Origin: Lactonifactor sp050944855
Lineage (GTDB): Bacteria; Bacillota; Clostridia; Lachnospirales; Lachnospiraceae
NCBI GenBank assembly: GCA_050944855.1
Contig: JBMNRU010000010.1
Coordinates: forward strand, 1 to 64,000
Direction of reading: 5' to 3'
Length of the DNA stretch: 64,000 bases
Of this stretch, positions 17,380-25,405 are shown piece after piece; positions within the stretch are counted from its first letter, which is position 1; each line of letters begins with the position of its first letter. The position numbers were made by a program, and so were the translations under genes. Under the pieces are notes generated by a model. That model was not told the origin of the DNA, did no database searches, and saw only the letters and a program-made list of their open reading frames with translations.

Positions 17380-18294
17380 CTATCCACAGCGGGAACAGAC
17401 CCGCAGACCGGAAACCTCTTCTAAAGGTACCAGGCGAATATTCCGCGTCAATCCACTGCAGGTTCTAGACGCATGATAACGATCCCCCTGTTCAGTAATG
17501 TAGCAGTTTCCATGCGAAATGGCCTGTTTTATACATTTTTCACAGGGCTTATACCGACTGCCGTCCAAATTTCTCTTTGTTCCCACGGTATGGATATCTA
17601 CGGCTGTAACAGACAGCTGCAGATGAGAACAGGATGCTTCCCGATGATATACCGACTCCCAATCTGTCAGATATACCATCTCTCCGGAGGTATTTTCCGA
17701 CAGTTCTGCCTGATAACTGCCATCATATCCGTTCCAGGCGCGGACAGTACAGCTGCTGATCATGGGAATCTTCATAGCCGGAAACAAAAAGACCGGAAAT
17801 TGACAGGTATATTTCGCCTGCAGCTTAATCTTCTTGCTGTCCATATAACTTCCGCCCAAAGAGATTCCTTTCATTCCTCCTGTAAGTCCTGTCAGCCGAA
17901 CCCCTGACAAGTCTTTTTCCAGCCGCGACTTTGCATAGGCACAGCCTGCCTCTCTTGTAAGAATGGATGCCGTTATGTTATCCGTATCTTCTCTCCCGTA
18001 GGCATATATTCCCAGTTTCTTCCCGCTTTCACATAAACTTGCTGTGATCCGAACCTGCACACACAGCACATCCAAATAAGAAATAAGTGCCAGCATGCCG
18101 AATAAAAATATCGGCAGCACAAACGCACTTTCCACCGTCAGACTCCCGGAGACGGAGATGCCCGAAGACACCTTTCCGGTCTTTTTTTTGCTCCGTTTTG
18201 CGAGAAGCTGTATGAAAATTAGGGGATTTTTTATTTTTAGAAGAGAGTGGCGAATTGGTTTTGCTACATAAGGGTAAAAGATCCGAAAAGGCAT
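17380..18294 (-). CDS. TadE-like pseudopilin with C-terminal Cys/His metal-knuckle repeats
   Basis: This 304-residue protein has a basic 45-residue leader, then GSLTVESAFVLPIFLFG (TadE-type signal with Glu) and a membrane helix at about 50-72. The extracytoplasmic part ends in two similar units. The first has VYHREASCSHLQL and KPCEKC; the second has RYHASRTCSGLTR and LRVCSRCG. Each has the pattern Tyr-His-x4-Cys followed about 25-30 residues later by CxxC, resembling small metal-binding knuckles found on some exported Clostridial proteins. The ATG follows AAAGGAGG. It is inside the Tad operon. The function of the knuckles is unknown; zinc binding is inferred. Confidence 0.75.
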   Translation of the reverse strand: MPFRIFYPYVAKPIRHSLLKIKNPLIFIQLLAKRSKKKTGKVSSGISVSGSLTVESAFVLPIFLFGMLALISYLDVLCVQVRITASLCESGKKLGIYAYGREDTDNITASILTREAGCAYAKSRLEKDLSGVRLTGLTGGMKGISLGGSYMDSKKIKLQAKYTCQFPVFLFPAMKIPMISSCTVRAWNGYDGSYQAELSENTSGEMVYLTDWESVYHREASCSHLQLSVTAVDIHTVGTKRNLDGSRYKPCEKCIKQAISHGNCYITEQGDRYHASRTCSGLTRNIRLVPLEEVSGLRVCSRCG

Positions 18295-18317
18295 CTTCGA
18301 ACACCTCCTTTCTCTGC

Positions 18318-19778
18318 TTACATCTGATAACTATAATCTCTGGCAAGTATATAGAGTCTGCCGCGGGCATCCTGTACTCTTCCCTCTATGGCCAGAGATT
18401 GTATACAACAATCCAGTCGAAATGCCTCTTTTCCGGGCAGTTTCCGCACCGTACCCTCTATCATATCCAGAGAGCGCAAGGTCTGCCGGGACAGATCCCT
18501 TTGCATAAACAGCAGCAGTCTGAGGTACGAAGCATAATCCATCCCGGATTCCGTCTGCTCCTTTCCAACTGCCTTTAATTCTTCCAGTACATAGAACAGC
18601 CTGTCCACAGACAATTTCCAGCTCTCCTGGTCTTTCATAAGCGGTACTTTTCCTCCCGACAACAGCGTACGGACATCCAGCAAACTTTCTCCGTAAGCCC
18701 AGCACAGACGCAAAACCACTTCCACTACAGCAGATGCCTGCGGTATCCCCACTGCACTTGCCAATGACAGCGCAAATGCCGCGCACTGCTGTCTCGCCGA
18801 AGCATTGGCTGCAAGATAAGCATAATTAGAGGCTTCTCGGAAACGCAGCAGACGTTTCACGGTTTCTTTTAAGTTTTCCTCATCGCTGTATTTTCCTTCC
18901 AGAATATATTCTATTTGATAGTCTAATTCTCCTGCCCCACGCATCTGCCCGAAACAGCTAAGTTTTTGTATACAGTATTCCTGATACATGACATCCTCCA
19001 ATGGCGAGAACGTTATGGGAATCTGTGCTCCCATACCCGTATTTTCCTTTCTATTGGACAAAAGCTGTGTCGCTTCCACCCGTTTTCCCGAAACAGAAAC
19101 AGAATCCGGCATCACCAGTGCCAAAATCCCCATCTTCTTCACTTCCCGAATCTTATCAATGGGATTTTCCTCTATACCTTGAAACGTTACTGCCCCATCT
19201 GTTTCTTCTTCCGTCTGCTGCCTGCTTTCCTGTATCTGTCGGTCATATAACGCTTCCGGATCATCGCGGGTATCCCGATGTACTTCTTTTTCCTGTTCCT
19301 CTGCGGTTTTTTGCTTTTTCTGCAGGTCCTGAAGCAGCAAAGCAATCCCCTGGGTTCCCAGGCTTTGTTTCATAAAGGCCACTGCCTGTTCCTTCCATAC
19401 ATTGCCGTTCTGATCAGAGGCCAGCATATACTCCGTGAATCCGCTTTGTTTCATTTTGTATTGATCATTTTCAGCCTGCAGCGTGTCATTTGTGTAGTTC
19501 TCCAACATCTGAATCACCTGTGCCAGCTGCAGCTGACCGCTTCCGTAAGAGGCATCCAGAAAAAACATATCATACTCCTCCAACAATTCCTTATCGTATT
19601 GGCCAAACAGACTATACAGCCCAAGATCAATACTTTCTGCTGCCAGAAACCGAAAGGACGCCAGCTGCACAGATCGGACACATACCACACTCAGGGAAAG
19701 GATCAGAACACTGAGCAGACAAAACATAACCGTCATACTCCCTGTACATGCCTTTGCCTTCATACTTCTAAATGGCAT
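18318..19778 (-). CDS. DUF5702 protein of the Tad locus (TadF/G-like)
   Basis: This 486-residue protein has one N-terminal membrane helix (about 12-33, GSMTVMFCLLSVLILSLSVV) and a large extracytoplasmic helical domain. The family DUF5702 is found in Tad loci of Clostridia next to TadE proteins. The start of the hydrophobic segment resembles TadE-type signals but lacks the Glu. The ATG at 19778 overlaps the Flp pilin stop by 11 bp with no strong ribosome site, which suggests translational coupling. A middle segment (about 160-210) is Gln/Glu-rich and probably coiled-coil. Confidence 0.75.
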   Translation of the reverse strand: MPFRSMKAKACTGSMTVMFCLLSVLILSLSVVCVRSVQLASFRFLAAESIDLGLYSLFGQYDKELLEEYDMFFLDASYGSGQLQLAQVIQMLENYTNDTLQAENDQYKMKQSGFTEYMLASDQNGNVWKEQAVAFMKQSLGTQGIALLLQDLQKKQKTAEEQEKEVHRDTRDDPEALYDRQIQESRQQTEEETDGAVTFQGIEENPIDKIREVKKMGILALVMPDSVSVSGKRVEATQLLSNRKENTGMGAQIPITFSPLEDVMYQEYCIQKLSCFGQMRGAGELDYQIEYILEGKYSDEENLKETVKRLLRFREASNYAYLAANASARQQCAAFALSLASAVGIPQASAVVEVVLRLCWAYGESLLDVRTLLSGGKVPLMKDQESWKLSVDRLFYVLEELKAVGKEQTESGMDYASYLRLLLFMQRDLSRQTLRSLDMIEGTVRKLPGKEAFRLDCCIQSLAIEGRVQDARGRLYILARDYSYQM

Positions 19779-19935
19779 TGCTCTGACTGGTAATCTTTTT
19801 CAATATGTTTTCCACCAGGCTGGTCAGCTGTTTCTTGAAAATTACAACCAGACCGATCAGCACCACCAGAATTAATATAATTTCTACCACACCAACTGCA
19901 TCTTCTTCCATCATAAAATTTTTTATCTCTTTCAT
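19768..19935 (-). CDS. Flp1-like major pilin (55 aa)
   Basis: This short gene lies between tadC and the DUF5702 gene. It encodes 55 residues: a short acidic/basic leader MKEIKNFMMEEDAVG, then VVEIILILVVLIGLVVIF and a basic tail with KKQLTSLVENIL. The Gly before VVE and the Glu followed by a hydrophobic helix match the Flp-type prepilin signal, so the dedicated peptidase should cleave after the Gly. Length and layout fit Flp pilins (50-60 residues). The ATG has GGAGAGG-like purines upstream. It is the only candidate for the structural pilin here. Confidence 0.85.
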   Translation of the reverse strand: MKEIKNFMMEEDAVGVVEIILILVVLIGLVVIFKKQLTSLVENILKKITSQSNAI

Positions 19936-19963
19936 TTCCTGCCTCTCCTTTCAGAATTTCACA

Positions 19964-20530
19964 TTAATAAAAGTTCATAAATGCCGGTACCAACAAAATG
20001 ACTAACACATCCAGCAGCATAAATACCATGGGAAACAACATTTTTGTCACGGCCTGTTCTCCGTAAATTCTGGCTCGTCTCTTTCTCTCTTCCAGCGTCT
20101 GAGCAGCCTCCCTTTCCAGTATTTCCTGCAGTTGGTGATTGCCTTTTTTCAAATGCTGTACCAAAAGGGTAGTAAAGGTACGGTATCTGGGAATTTGTAT
20201 TCGATTTCCCATTCTCCGATACGCTTCTTCTTCCGTAATCCCCCTTTCCATCTCTCTGCATGTGATCAGAATTTCTTCATATATGTATCTTCTTTTTCCG
20301 GTTTCTTTTCTCTTTTTCTGATAATCGGCCGCCATTTTTTCCAATACTCCCCGAACTGTCATCCCCGCCCCCAGAAAAAGTATCATCTGGCTTACGATGT
20401 CCGGATAATCTAAGATCATCTCCTCCCTTTTCTGTTCCCTTCTGCGACTTTCCCTTTCTTTTTTTCTCATAAATAAAAGCAGCACCACCAATACCGCCAG
20501 GCCAGTCAGTTCCAGCAACTGTTCCTTCAT
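19964..20530 (-). CDS. tadC: Tad pilus inner-membrane platform protein, TadC-like
   Basis: The product is 188 residues, short for TadC. It has an N-terminal helix, a cytoplasmic GspF/TadC domain (DYPDIVSQMILFLGAGMTVRGVLEKM, in conserved pieces such as LGAGMTVRG and EMERGITEEEAYRRMG) and a C-terminal membrane segment FPMVFMLLDVLVILLVPA. With TadB it forms the platform through which the TadA ATPase drives pilin assembly. Its ATG comes 1 nt after the tadB stop. The Flp gene follows after 28 bp. Confidence 0.82.
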   Translation of the reverse strand: MKEQLLELTGLAVLVVLLLFMRKKERESRRREQKREEMILDYPDIVSQMILFLGAGMTVRGVLEKMAADYQKKRKETGKRRYIYEEILITCREMERGITEEEAYRRMGNRIQIPRYRTFTTLLVQHLKKGNHQLQEILEREAAQTLEERKRRARIYGEQAVTKMLFPMVFMLLDVLVILLVPAFMNFY

Positions 20531-20531
20531 C

Positions 20532-21275
20532 CTACACCTCGATCTCCATAATCCGCTCCGCCATGTACCATGCCGCTAAATACACCATCAGACATCCCGT
20601 CATAGCCCCTGCGCCCAGCCAGTTTCCGTACAGACAATCCAAAAATCCGGGAGAAGTCCATCGCATATACAGGATCATCACAAGCGGCATAGCACTCATA
20701 ATTTTCTGTTCCATCTGTTTCCCTGCGATCATACTGTCTACTTCTTTTTTTACATCAATTTTTTCTTCCAGTATCCGGGCACTTTTCATCAAAATTCCCG
20801 CCATATCGCCGCCCATCTTCCTGGCGGTGATCAGCACTGACGCAAAATACTCAATATCTTCTAACTGGCTTCTTTGGCCCAGATCTGCCAACATGGCCTC
20901 CAGAGAGAGGTTTATCCTGATCCCGTTTGCAATGATGGAAAACTCCTTGGTCACATCTGCCTTTGCCCCATATATCTGCTCCAGATCCGACGCTGTCTCC
21001 TGCACGGCATTTTCCAGAGAATATCCGGCACGCAGGGCAACACCAAGAGAAACCAGCGCGTCTTTAAACTGATAATTCAACTTTCTCCTTCTTGCCCTGC
21101 ACTTTCTTTTATGACAATAAGGCAGCCATAGAAAGGAAAAAGGGATAAGCAAAATATAGCTATAAAGAGACTGATAAAATAAAACATTCACCAATACGGC
21201 AATTCCCAGCATCTGCAGCAGCAAAACTGCCTTTTCTCTGCCACTAAAAACATAACGGCTATAATCGGTTTTCAT
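20532..21275 (-). CDS. tadB: Tad pilus inner-membrane platform protein, TadB-like
   Basis: This 247-residue protein starts at the ATG at 21275, which has GGAGG at 7 nt and overlaps the tadA 3' end by 17 bp. Two membrane segments lie near the N-terminus (about 18-50), followed by the type II secretion F-domain (LVSLGVALRAGYSLENAVQE, here in pieces LRAGYSLENAV and ITARKMGGDMAGILMKSA) and two C-terminal membrane helices. It is the partner of TadC in the pilus platform. Confidence 0.85.
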   Translation of the reverse strand: MKTDYSRYVFSGREKAVLLLQMLGIAVLVNVLFYQSLYSYILLIPFSFLWLPYCHKRKCRARRRKLNYQFKDALVSLGVALRAGYSLENAVQETASDLEQIYGAKADVTKEFSIIANGIRINLSLEAMLADLGQRSQLEDIEYFASVLITARKMGGDMAGILMKSARILEEKIDVKKEVDSMIAGKQMEQKIMSAMPLVMILYMRWTSPGFLDCLYGNWLGAGAMTGCLMVYLAAWYMAERIMEIEV

Positions 21276-22431
21276 ACACTTCCTCCGCTTTGCAAAATCG
21301 CTCATTATCCTGTAACTCTCCCACTTGGATTAACTGTTCTTTCAGCTGAAATAGCGGCTGCATTCTTACCTCACCCTGTACATATCCTGTTACTTCCGCT
21401 ATCTCCAGTATCTTTCTGCTTCCATCTCCCATCCGCCCAATATGAATAAAAATATCAAAACCGGCGGCGATCTGTTTCCGAATAGCTTCCAATGGAATAT
21501 CCATCCCCGTAAGCACCATCATTTCCAAACGGCTGACCATATCCCTGGTACTGTTGGCATGAAGCGTAGACATACTTCCCATATGTCCCGTATTACAACA
21601 CTGGATCAGGTCAAAACTTTCCTCCTGTCTTACCTCCCCCACGATCACACGGCTGGGCCGCATACGCAGACTGGTCTTGATCAAATCCCGTATCGTAATC
21701 TCCTGATTGCCCTCCATATTGGCTGTTTTTACCTCCAAACGCACCAGATTTTCAATCCCCTGGATCTGCAGTTCCGCATTATCTTCGATGGTAATAATCC
21801 TTTCCTCTCTGGGAATATAACCGGAAAGTGCTCCCAATAACGTAGATTTGCCGGAACCGGTACTCCCTCCGATCAAAATAGAATATTTCCCCCGCACCAG
21901 TGTAATCAAATACTCCGCTGCCTCCCGGCTAAGACTCCCCCACTGTACCAGTCTGGACAAAGTCACCGGTTTTTCCGAAAACCGACGGATCGTAAGTATG
22001 GGACCGTTTAATGCCACCGGGGCAATAACTGCGCTGACGCGATCTCCGTTTTCCAAACGGGCATCCATGATAGGATGGGAGGCATTGATCATCCGATTAC
22101 AGCGGGCTGCGATCTGCTGTATTACATCATATAGTTTTTCTTCTGAAGTAAATTTTTTATCATATTTCTGAATCCTCCCAAATTTCTCTACAAAAATGCA
22201 TTGCCAGCCATTCACCATAATCTCTGTCACTTCCGGATCCTCCAGCAGTTCCTGAAGTACATCCATTTTACGAACTGCAAAAAAGAGTTCCCGCCGCAGA
22301 CGATGCTTTTGCTGCAGGGACAAATAACAGTTTCGGTTTTGAGAAAGAATCAGGTCGTCAATCATTTCCAAAATCTCTTCATCCGTTAATTCCCGGGACA
22401 CATCCAGCCTCTTCTGCAATTCCTGCAGCAA
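21259..22431 (-). CDS. tadA: Tad pilus assembly ATPase, TadA/CpaF
   Basis: This secretion ATPase of the VirB11/CpaF class is about 390 residues. Walker A GGSTGSGKST is mid-protein, with the Asp box, the GEVRQEESFDLIQ Walker B region and the His box GHMGSMSTLHANS. The start is uncertain: there is no ATG. TTG at 22431 is the nearest conventional start but has a weak site, while an ATT about five codons upstream sits properly behind the AAAGGGG that overlaps the previous stop. It powers pilin assembly through TadB/TadC. The length is normal for CpaF. Confidence 0.9.
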   Translation of the reverse strand: MLQELQKRLDVSRELTDEEILEMIDDLILSQNRNCYLSLQQKHRLRRELFFAVRKMDVLQELLEDPEVTEIMVNGWQCIFVEKFGRIQKYDKKFTSEEKLYDVIQQIAARCNRMINASHPIMDARLENGDRVSAVIAPVALNGPILTIRRFSEKPVTLSRLVQWGSLSREAAEYLITLVRGKYSILIGGSTGSGKSTLLGALSGYIPREERIITIEDNAELQIQGIENLVRLEVKTANMEGNQEITIRDLIKTSLRMRPSRVIVGEVRQEESFDLIQCCNTGHMGSMSTLHANSTRDMVSRLEMMVLTGMDIPLEAIRKQIAAGFDIFIHIGRMGDGSRKILEIAEVTGYVQGEVRMQPLFQLKEQLIQVGELQDNERFCKAEEVYENRL

Positions 22432-22455
22432 TTCTTCTAATATTCTAATGATCGG

Positions 22456-23469
22456 CTATCCCCTTTCTTTTTCACTTCTCAGTAAGTTCCGCACATAATC
22501 TCCCAGTTCACTCCACATCAGCTGCTGCACATAGCTGTCTCCATTCCCAAAACTATTGTGATAAGGCGGCCGTATCTTCTCAATCTTATTCAGCAATTCT
22601 CCCATATCCCACATGACCAGAAGGTTCTCAAACTGACTGATCTTTGCCTGCGATACCATATCATTAACCACCGGCATATAGATACGGTCGCAAAGATTCA
22701 GTATATGATACAAATCATCTACCCCATCGCCAAAATCCAGAATCACAGTTTCATAGACGCTGTTTTTTACGATTTCTTCAATCAACTGCGTCCACTCCTG
22801 TGCAGTTGTGCTTCGAATATCTGCGGGTGACAGCACCGGAGGCAGATAATCCAGATTATTCACAGACTGAACAATACGATTTAGTTTTAATACAATGTTG
22901 GAATGATCCTGACGGATATAATAGAGCAGATCACTGAGATTATGCTCATAGACCTGTGAAAATAGAGTTTCAAATCCGGAATATTCCTCCAGATTCAAAT
23001 ATAGAACTGCTTTCTGACGGGCAAGTACCTGCCCCATAGTTAATGCAAAAGACGTTTTTAATACTCTCCCCACCGGAGAATAAATACCGATAAGTTCTGT
23101 CTTATTTTTTATCACCGACAGGGGCTGTACTTCTTTTCCCTCTCCGTAGCAGGCCATCACCTCCCGTATCACGGCGTCGGAAGACTGATATTTATAAACA
23201 CTGGGAAATTGATCCAGAAGCGGTGCATGTACCCCTTCTGACAATATGATGATCTTGCCGATCTCCAGCTCCGCGATCTCCGCACACATAGCCTTGTCGG
23301 AAATCAGCAAAATCTCCACCGCATGTTCCTTTGCATAGGCTGCCACAAGCTGCGCACTGGTAAATGCCTGAATCTCGAAAGGAATACTTTTTTTCTGATT
23401 GATATATTCCATAAAATGATACGCATAGGCCTTCTCCAGATCACAGACAGCCAATATACTTCTTTTCAA
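22456..23469 (-). CDS. tadZ: TadZ/CpaE-like localisation ATPase homologue
   Basis: This is about 337 residues from a TTG at 23469, which follows GGAGG by 11 nt and gives the N-terminus MKRSILAVCDLEKAYAYHF; an ATG seven codons earlier has a poor site. Residues 1-120 form a receiver-like fold without the phospho-Asp cluster. The P-loop region reads YSPVGRVLKTSFALTMG, a deviant Walker A of the ParA/MinD class retaining GR..KTS but not the usual GGxGK. VILDFGDG is the Walker B-like Asp. TadZ proteins place the pilus machine at the pole; weak or absent ATPase activity would fit this variant. Confidence 0.78.
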   Translation of the reverse strand: MKRSILAVCDLEKAYAYHFMEYINQKKSIPFEIQAFTSAQLVAAYAKEHAVEILLISDKAMCAEIAELEIGKIIILSEGVHAPLLDQFPSVYKYQSSDAVIREVMACYGEGKEVQPLSVIKNKTELIGIYSPVGRVLKTSFALTMGQVLARQKAVLYLNLEEYSGFETLFSQVYEHNLSDLLYYIRQDHSNIVLKLNRIVQSVNNLDYLPPVLSPADIRSTTAQEWTQLIEEIVKNSVYETVILDFGDGVDDLYHILNLCDRIYMPVVNDMVSQAKISQFENLLVMWDMGELLNKIEKIRPPYHNSFGNGDSYVQQLMWSELGDYVRNLLRSEKERG

Positions 23470-23470
23470 T

Positions 23471-23980
23471 TCAATAATAACCTCCTGCATACAAGATCAT
23501 TCCCAACAAAATGGGAATCGTAAAATGAAAATTTTCCGGACGCTCCCCTGCCTTGCGATAGGGTACTACCTTCCCGGTCTTCCCATATTCGCACAGATAC
23601 TGTAACAAATACTGCATCCGCTGAAACCAGTTGCCGCACATCAGCAAAAACACAGCGCTGAATACGCCTCCTATCACAAAGGACAATACCATCCCGCGAA
23701 GGATCACCTTCCATCCCAGAAAACCGCCCAGCACGGAAAACAGCTTGATATCCCCTGCTCCCAGCATCCGAAAATAAAACAGCGAATACAGCGCCAGCAC
23801 CGGCAGAGCAGCTCCCAGAAGAAAAATCCGCAGACCGGCTGTTCCTCTGGCATTCAGCCAATATACCAATCCCAGACACCAGCCCAGACCGATCCACACA
23901 TTACTCACCCTCTGTTTCAGCAGATCCATACACACCGCACCGGAAGAAAACAACAGCACGAAATACATCTGCAGCGACAT
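23471..23980 (-). CDS. Prepilin peptidase (A24 family), first gene of the Tad operon
   Basis: The product is 169 residues with six membrane helices. The first catalytic Asp is in CMDLLKQRVSN and the second in LGAGDIKLF (GxGD). Like TadV/CpaA it lacks the N-terminal methylase domain. The ATG follows GAGGTG. Its TGA stop lies 1 nt before the TTG start chosen for tadZ. The operon promoter should lie in 23981-24248. A second, shorter A24 peptidase is encoded at 16947-17369. Confidence 0.87.
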   Translation of the reverse strand: MSLQMYFVLLFSSGAVCMDLLKQRVSNVWIGLGWCLGLVYWLNARGTAGLRIFLLGAALPVLALYSLFYFRMLGAGDIKLFSVLGGFLGWKVILRGMVLSFVIGGVFSAVFLLMCGNWFQRMQYLLQYLCEYGKTGKVVPYRKAGERPENFHFTIPILLGMILYAGGYY

Positions 23981-24027
23981 TCCTTCACCTCACTTCCATA
24001 TGAAATTAAAAATGCAATTGGGAATAT

Positions 24028-24045
24028 ACAGTCCGAACGGACTGT
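24028..24045. promoter_or_regulatory. Perfect palindrome upstream of the Tad operon (possible operator)
   Basis: ACAGTCCG-AA-CGGACTGT is an 18-bp inverted repeat 47 bp upstream of the first Tad gene. No T run follows, so a protein-binding site is more likely than a terminator. Confidence 0.5.
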
Positions 24046-24109
24046 GTAAGAAAAGACTCACAACTGTGATTCTGGACTTTATTATAAACACCTTTTTTTC
24101 TTTTTGTCC

Positions 24110-24150
24110 AGTCATAATTTGCAAAAAAACCTGTTTTGTGAATTATGACT
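24110..24150. repeat. Long inverted repeat in the Tad/SGNH divergent region
   Basis: AGTCATAATT (24110-24119) and AATTATGACT (24141-24150) are perfect 10-bp arms. The pairing continues inward as TGCAAAA against TTTTGTG with wobble pairs. There is no U-tract in either direction. It could be an operator or a cruciform; no gene is inside. Confidence 0.45.
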
Positions 24151-24201
24151 AAAATTATTATTTGCAATACCAGTGTCCATAGAGTAAAATAAAATTACTG
24201 A

Positions 24202-24221
24202 AAGTATAGAACCCTATACTT
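24202..24221. promoter_or_regulatory. Inverted repeat directly upstream of the SGNH gene
   Basis: AAGTATAG-AACC-CTATACTT is an 8-bp perfect repeat 27 bp before the ATG of the SGNH hydrolase, at or near the transcription start. It could be an operator or an mRNA leader hairpin. Confidence 0.4.
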
Positions 24222-24248
24222 GCTATTTTAAACTGCGAGGAAATACCT

Positions 24249-24863
24249 ATGGGAACAATTGTATTTTTAGGAGACAGTATCACAGACGCAGATCGCCTGA
24301 ACTCTCCCAACGGGCTTGGATACGGATATGTCAATCAGATCGCCGGTCAGCTGCAAAAAACACAGACAGACTGGACTTTCATCAATAAGGGGGTAGACGG
24401 CTTTATCACTGCGCGCCTGATGCGCAATCTGCCCACGGACTGTCTGGTACATCACCCGGATTATATATGTATTCTTGTGGGGATCAATGATATAGGACTG
24501 ATCATGAACACAGTCTCCACCGAAGAAGACAAGCTCCGCATTTTTGAAGACTGTCTTCGTGCATACCACCAACTGCTGTTCGACATTACCCAAAACACAG
24601 ATGCCCGCATCATCACTATGGAACCGTTTTTGTTCCCCTGGCCCGCAGAATATGCAAACTGGCTCCCCTGGAGGCAGAAATTCTCCAAACAGGTGCACAA
24701 GTTAAGCCGCAACTACGGGGCAGAATTTATTTATCTTCATGATCGTTTAAACGAGACTGCACAAAAACAGGGATACGATAAAATCACCACCGACGGCATC
24801 CATCTTACAGAGGCCGGACATCAGATCCTGGCAGATGCTGTTTTAGAAATCCTCAAAAAATAA
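24249..24863 (+). CDS. SGNH/GDSL-family hydrolase
   Basis: This 204-residue cytoplasmic esterase/lipase has block I FLGDSITDAD with the nucleophile Ser10, block III ILVGINDIG with the Asn, and block V DGIHLTEAGH with Asp182 and His185. All catalytic residues are present. No signal peptide is seen. Substrates are acyl or acetyl esters, often on sugars, but cannot be specified. The ATG follows GAGGAAAT. It is a single gene between the Tad promoter region and a bidirectional terminator. Confidence 0.9.
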   Translation: MGTIVFLGDSITDADRLNSPNGLGYGYVNQIAGQLQKTQTDWTFINKGVDGFITARLMRNLPTDCLVHHPDYICILVGINDIGLIMNTVSTEEDKLRIFEDCLRAYHQLLFDITQNTDARIITMEPFLFPWPAEYANWLPWRQKFSKQVHKLSRNYGAEFIYLHDRLNETAQKQGYDKITTDGIHLTEAGHQILADAVLEILKK

Positions 24864-24890
24864 AGGGATGCTGCATTTGCAGCATCCCTT
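24863..24890. terminator. Bidirectional terminator between the SGNH gene and ybaK
   Basis: A perfect 12-bp stem (AAGGGATGCTGC / GCAGCATCCCTT) with an ATTT loop lies at the SGNH stop and serves ybaK from the other side. The flanks are A-rich on the left and only modestly T-rich on the right. Confidence 0.8.
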
Positions 24891-24910
24891 CACTTCCTCT
24901 ATTTCCATCT

Positions 24911-25393
24911 TTACATCGTCACATCCGCCAGCTCTGCTTTGGTCACTTTTACCAAATCCATAGGTGCCAGTTTAATGGTAGAACCTATTTTTCCCCCACT
25001 GACATAAATGTCCGGATAATCTGCAGCACTTTTATGCAAAATGGTCCGATACTGTTTCTTCATGCCGAGAGGACTGCAGCCTCCCCGCACATAACCGGTA
25101 ATCTTCGTAATATCCTTTACGTGGATCATTTCTACAGACTTTTCCCCTAACACTTTTGCAGCTGTTTTCAGGTTGATCTCGTCGGCAATAGGAATCACAA
25201 TGACATAATAATTTCCGCTCTTCCCCTGCACTACCAGAGTTTTAAAAGACTGTTCCACCGGGGCCTTAGTCAGTTCTGCCGTATGCAGCCCGTCAATAAA
25301 CTCATCACATTCGTAAGATATGGTTTCATAAGAAACTTTATTCCGGTCTAATATACGCATCGCATTTGTCTTTGTTTCTTTTTCTTTCGCCAT
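24911..25393 (-). CDS. ybaK: Cys-tRNA(Pro)/Cys-tRNA(Cys) deacylase YbaK
   Basis: This 160-residue stand-alone editing-domain protein clears cysteine misloaded onto tRNA-Pro. Family signs include the N-terminal TNAMRILDRNKVSYE, the AEL-x-KAPVEQSFKTLV segment with the key Lys, and GYVRGGCSPLGMKKQY. It lies 12 bp downstream of cysK and is surely co-transcribed. Pairing a cysteine-proofreading enzyme with cysteine synthase is a sensible arrangement when cysteine levels rise. The ATG follows AAGGCGG. Confidence 0.93.
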   Translation of the reverse strand: MAKEKETKTNAMRILDRNKVSYETISYECDEFIDGLHTAELTKAPVEQSFKTLVVQGKSGNYYVIVIPIADEINLKTAAKVLGEKSVEMIHVKDITKITGYVRGGCSPLGMKKQYRTILHKSAADYPDIYVSGGKIGSTIKLAPMDLVKVTKAELADVTM

Positions 25394-25405
25394 TCTAACC
25401 GCCTT

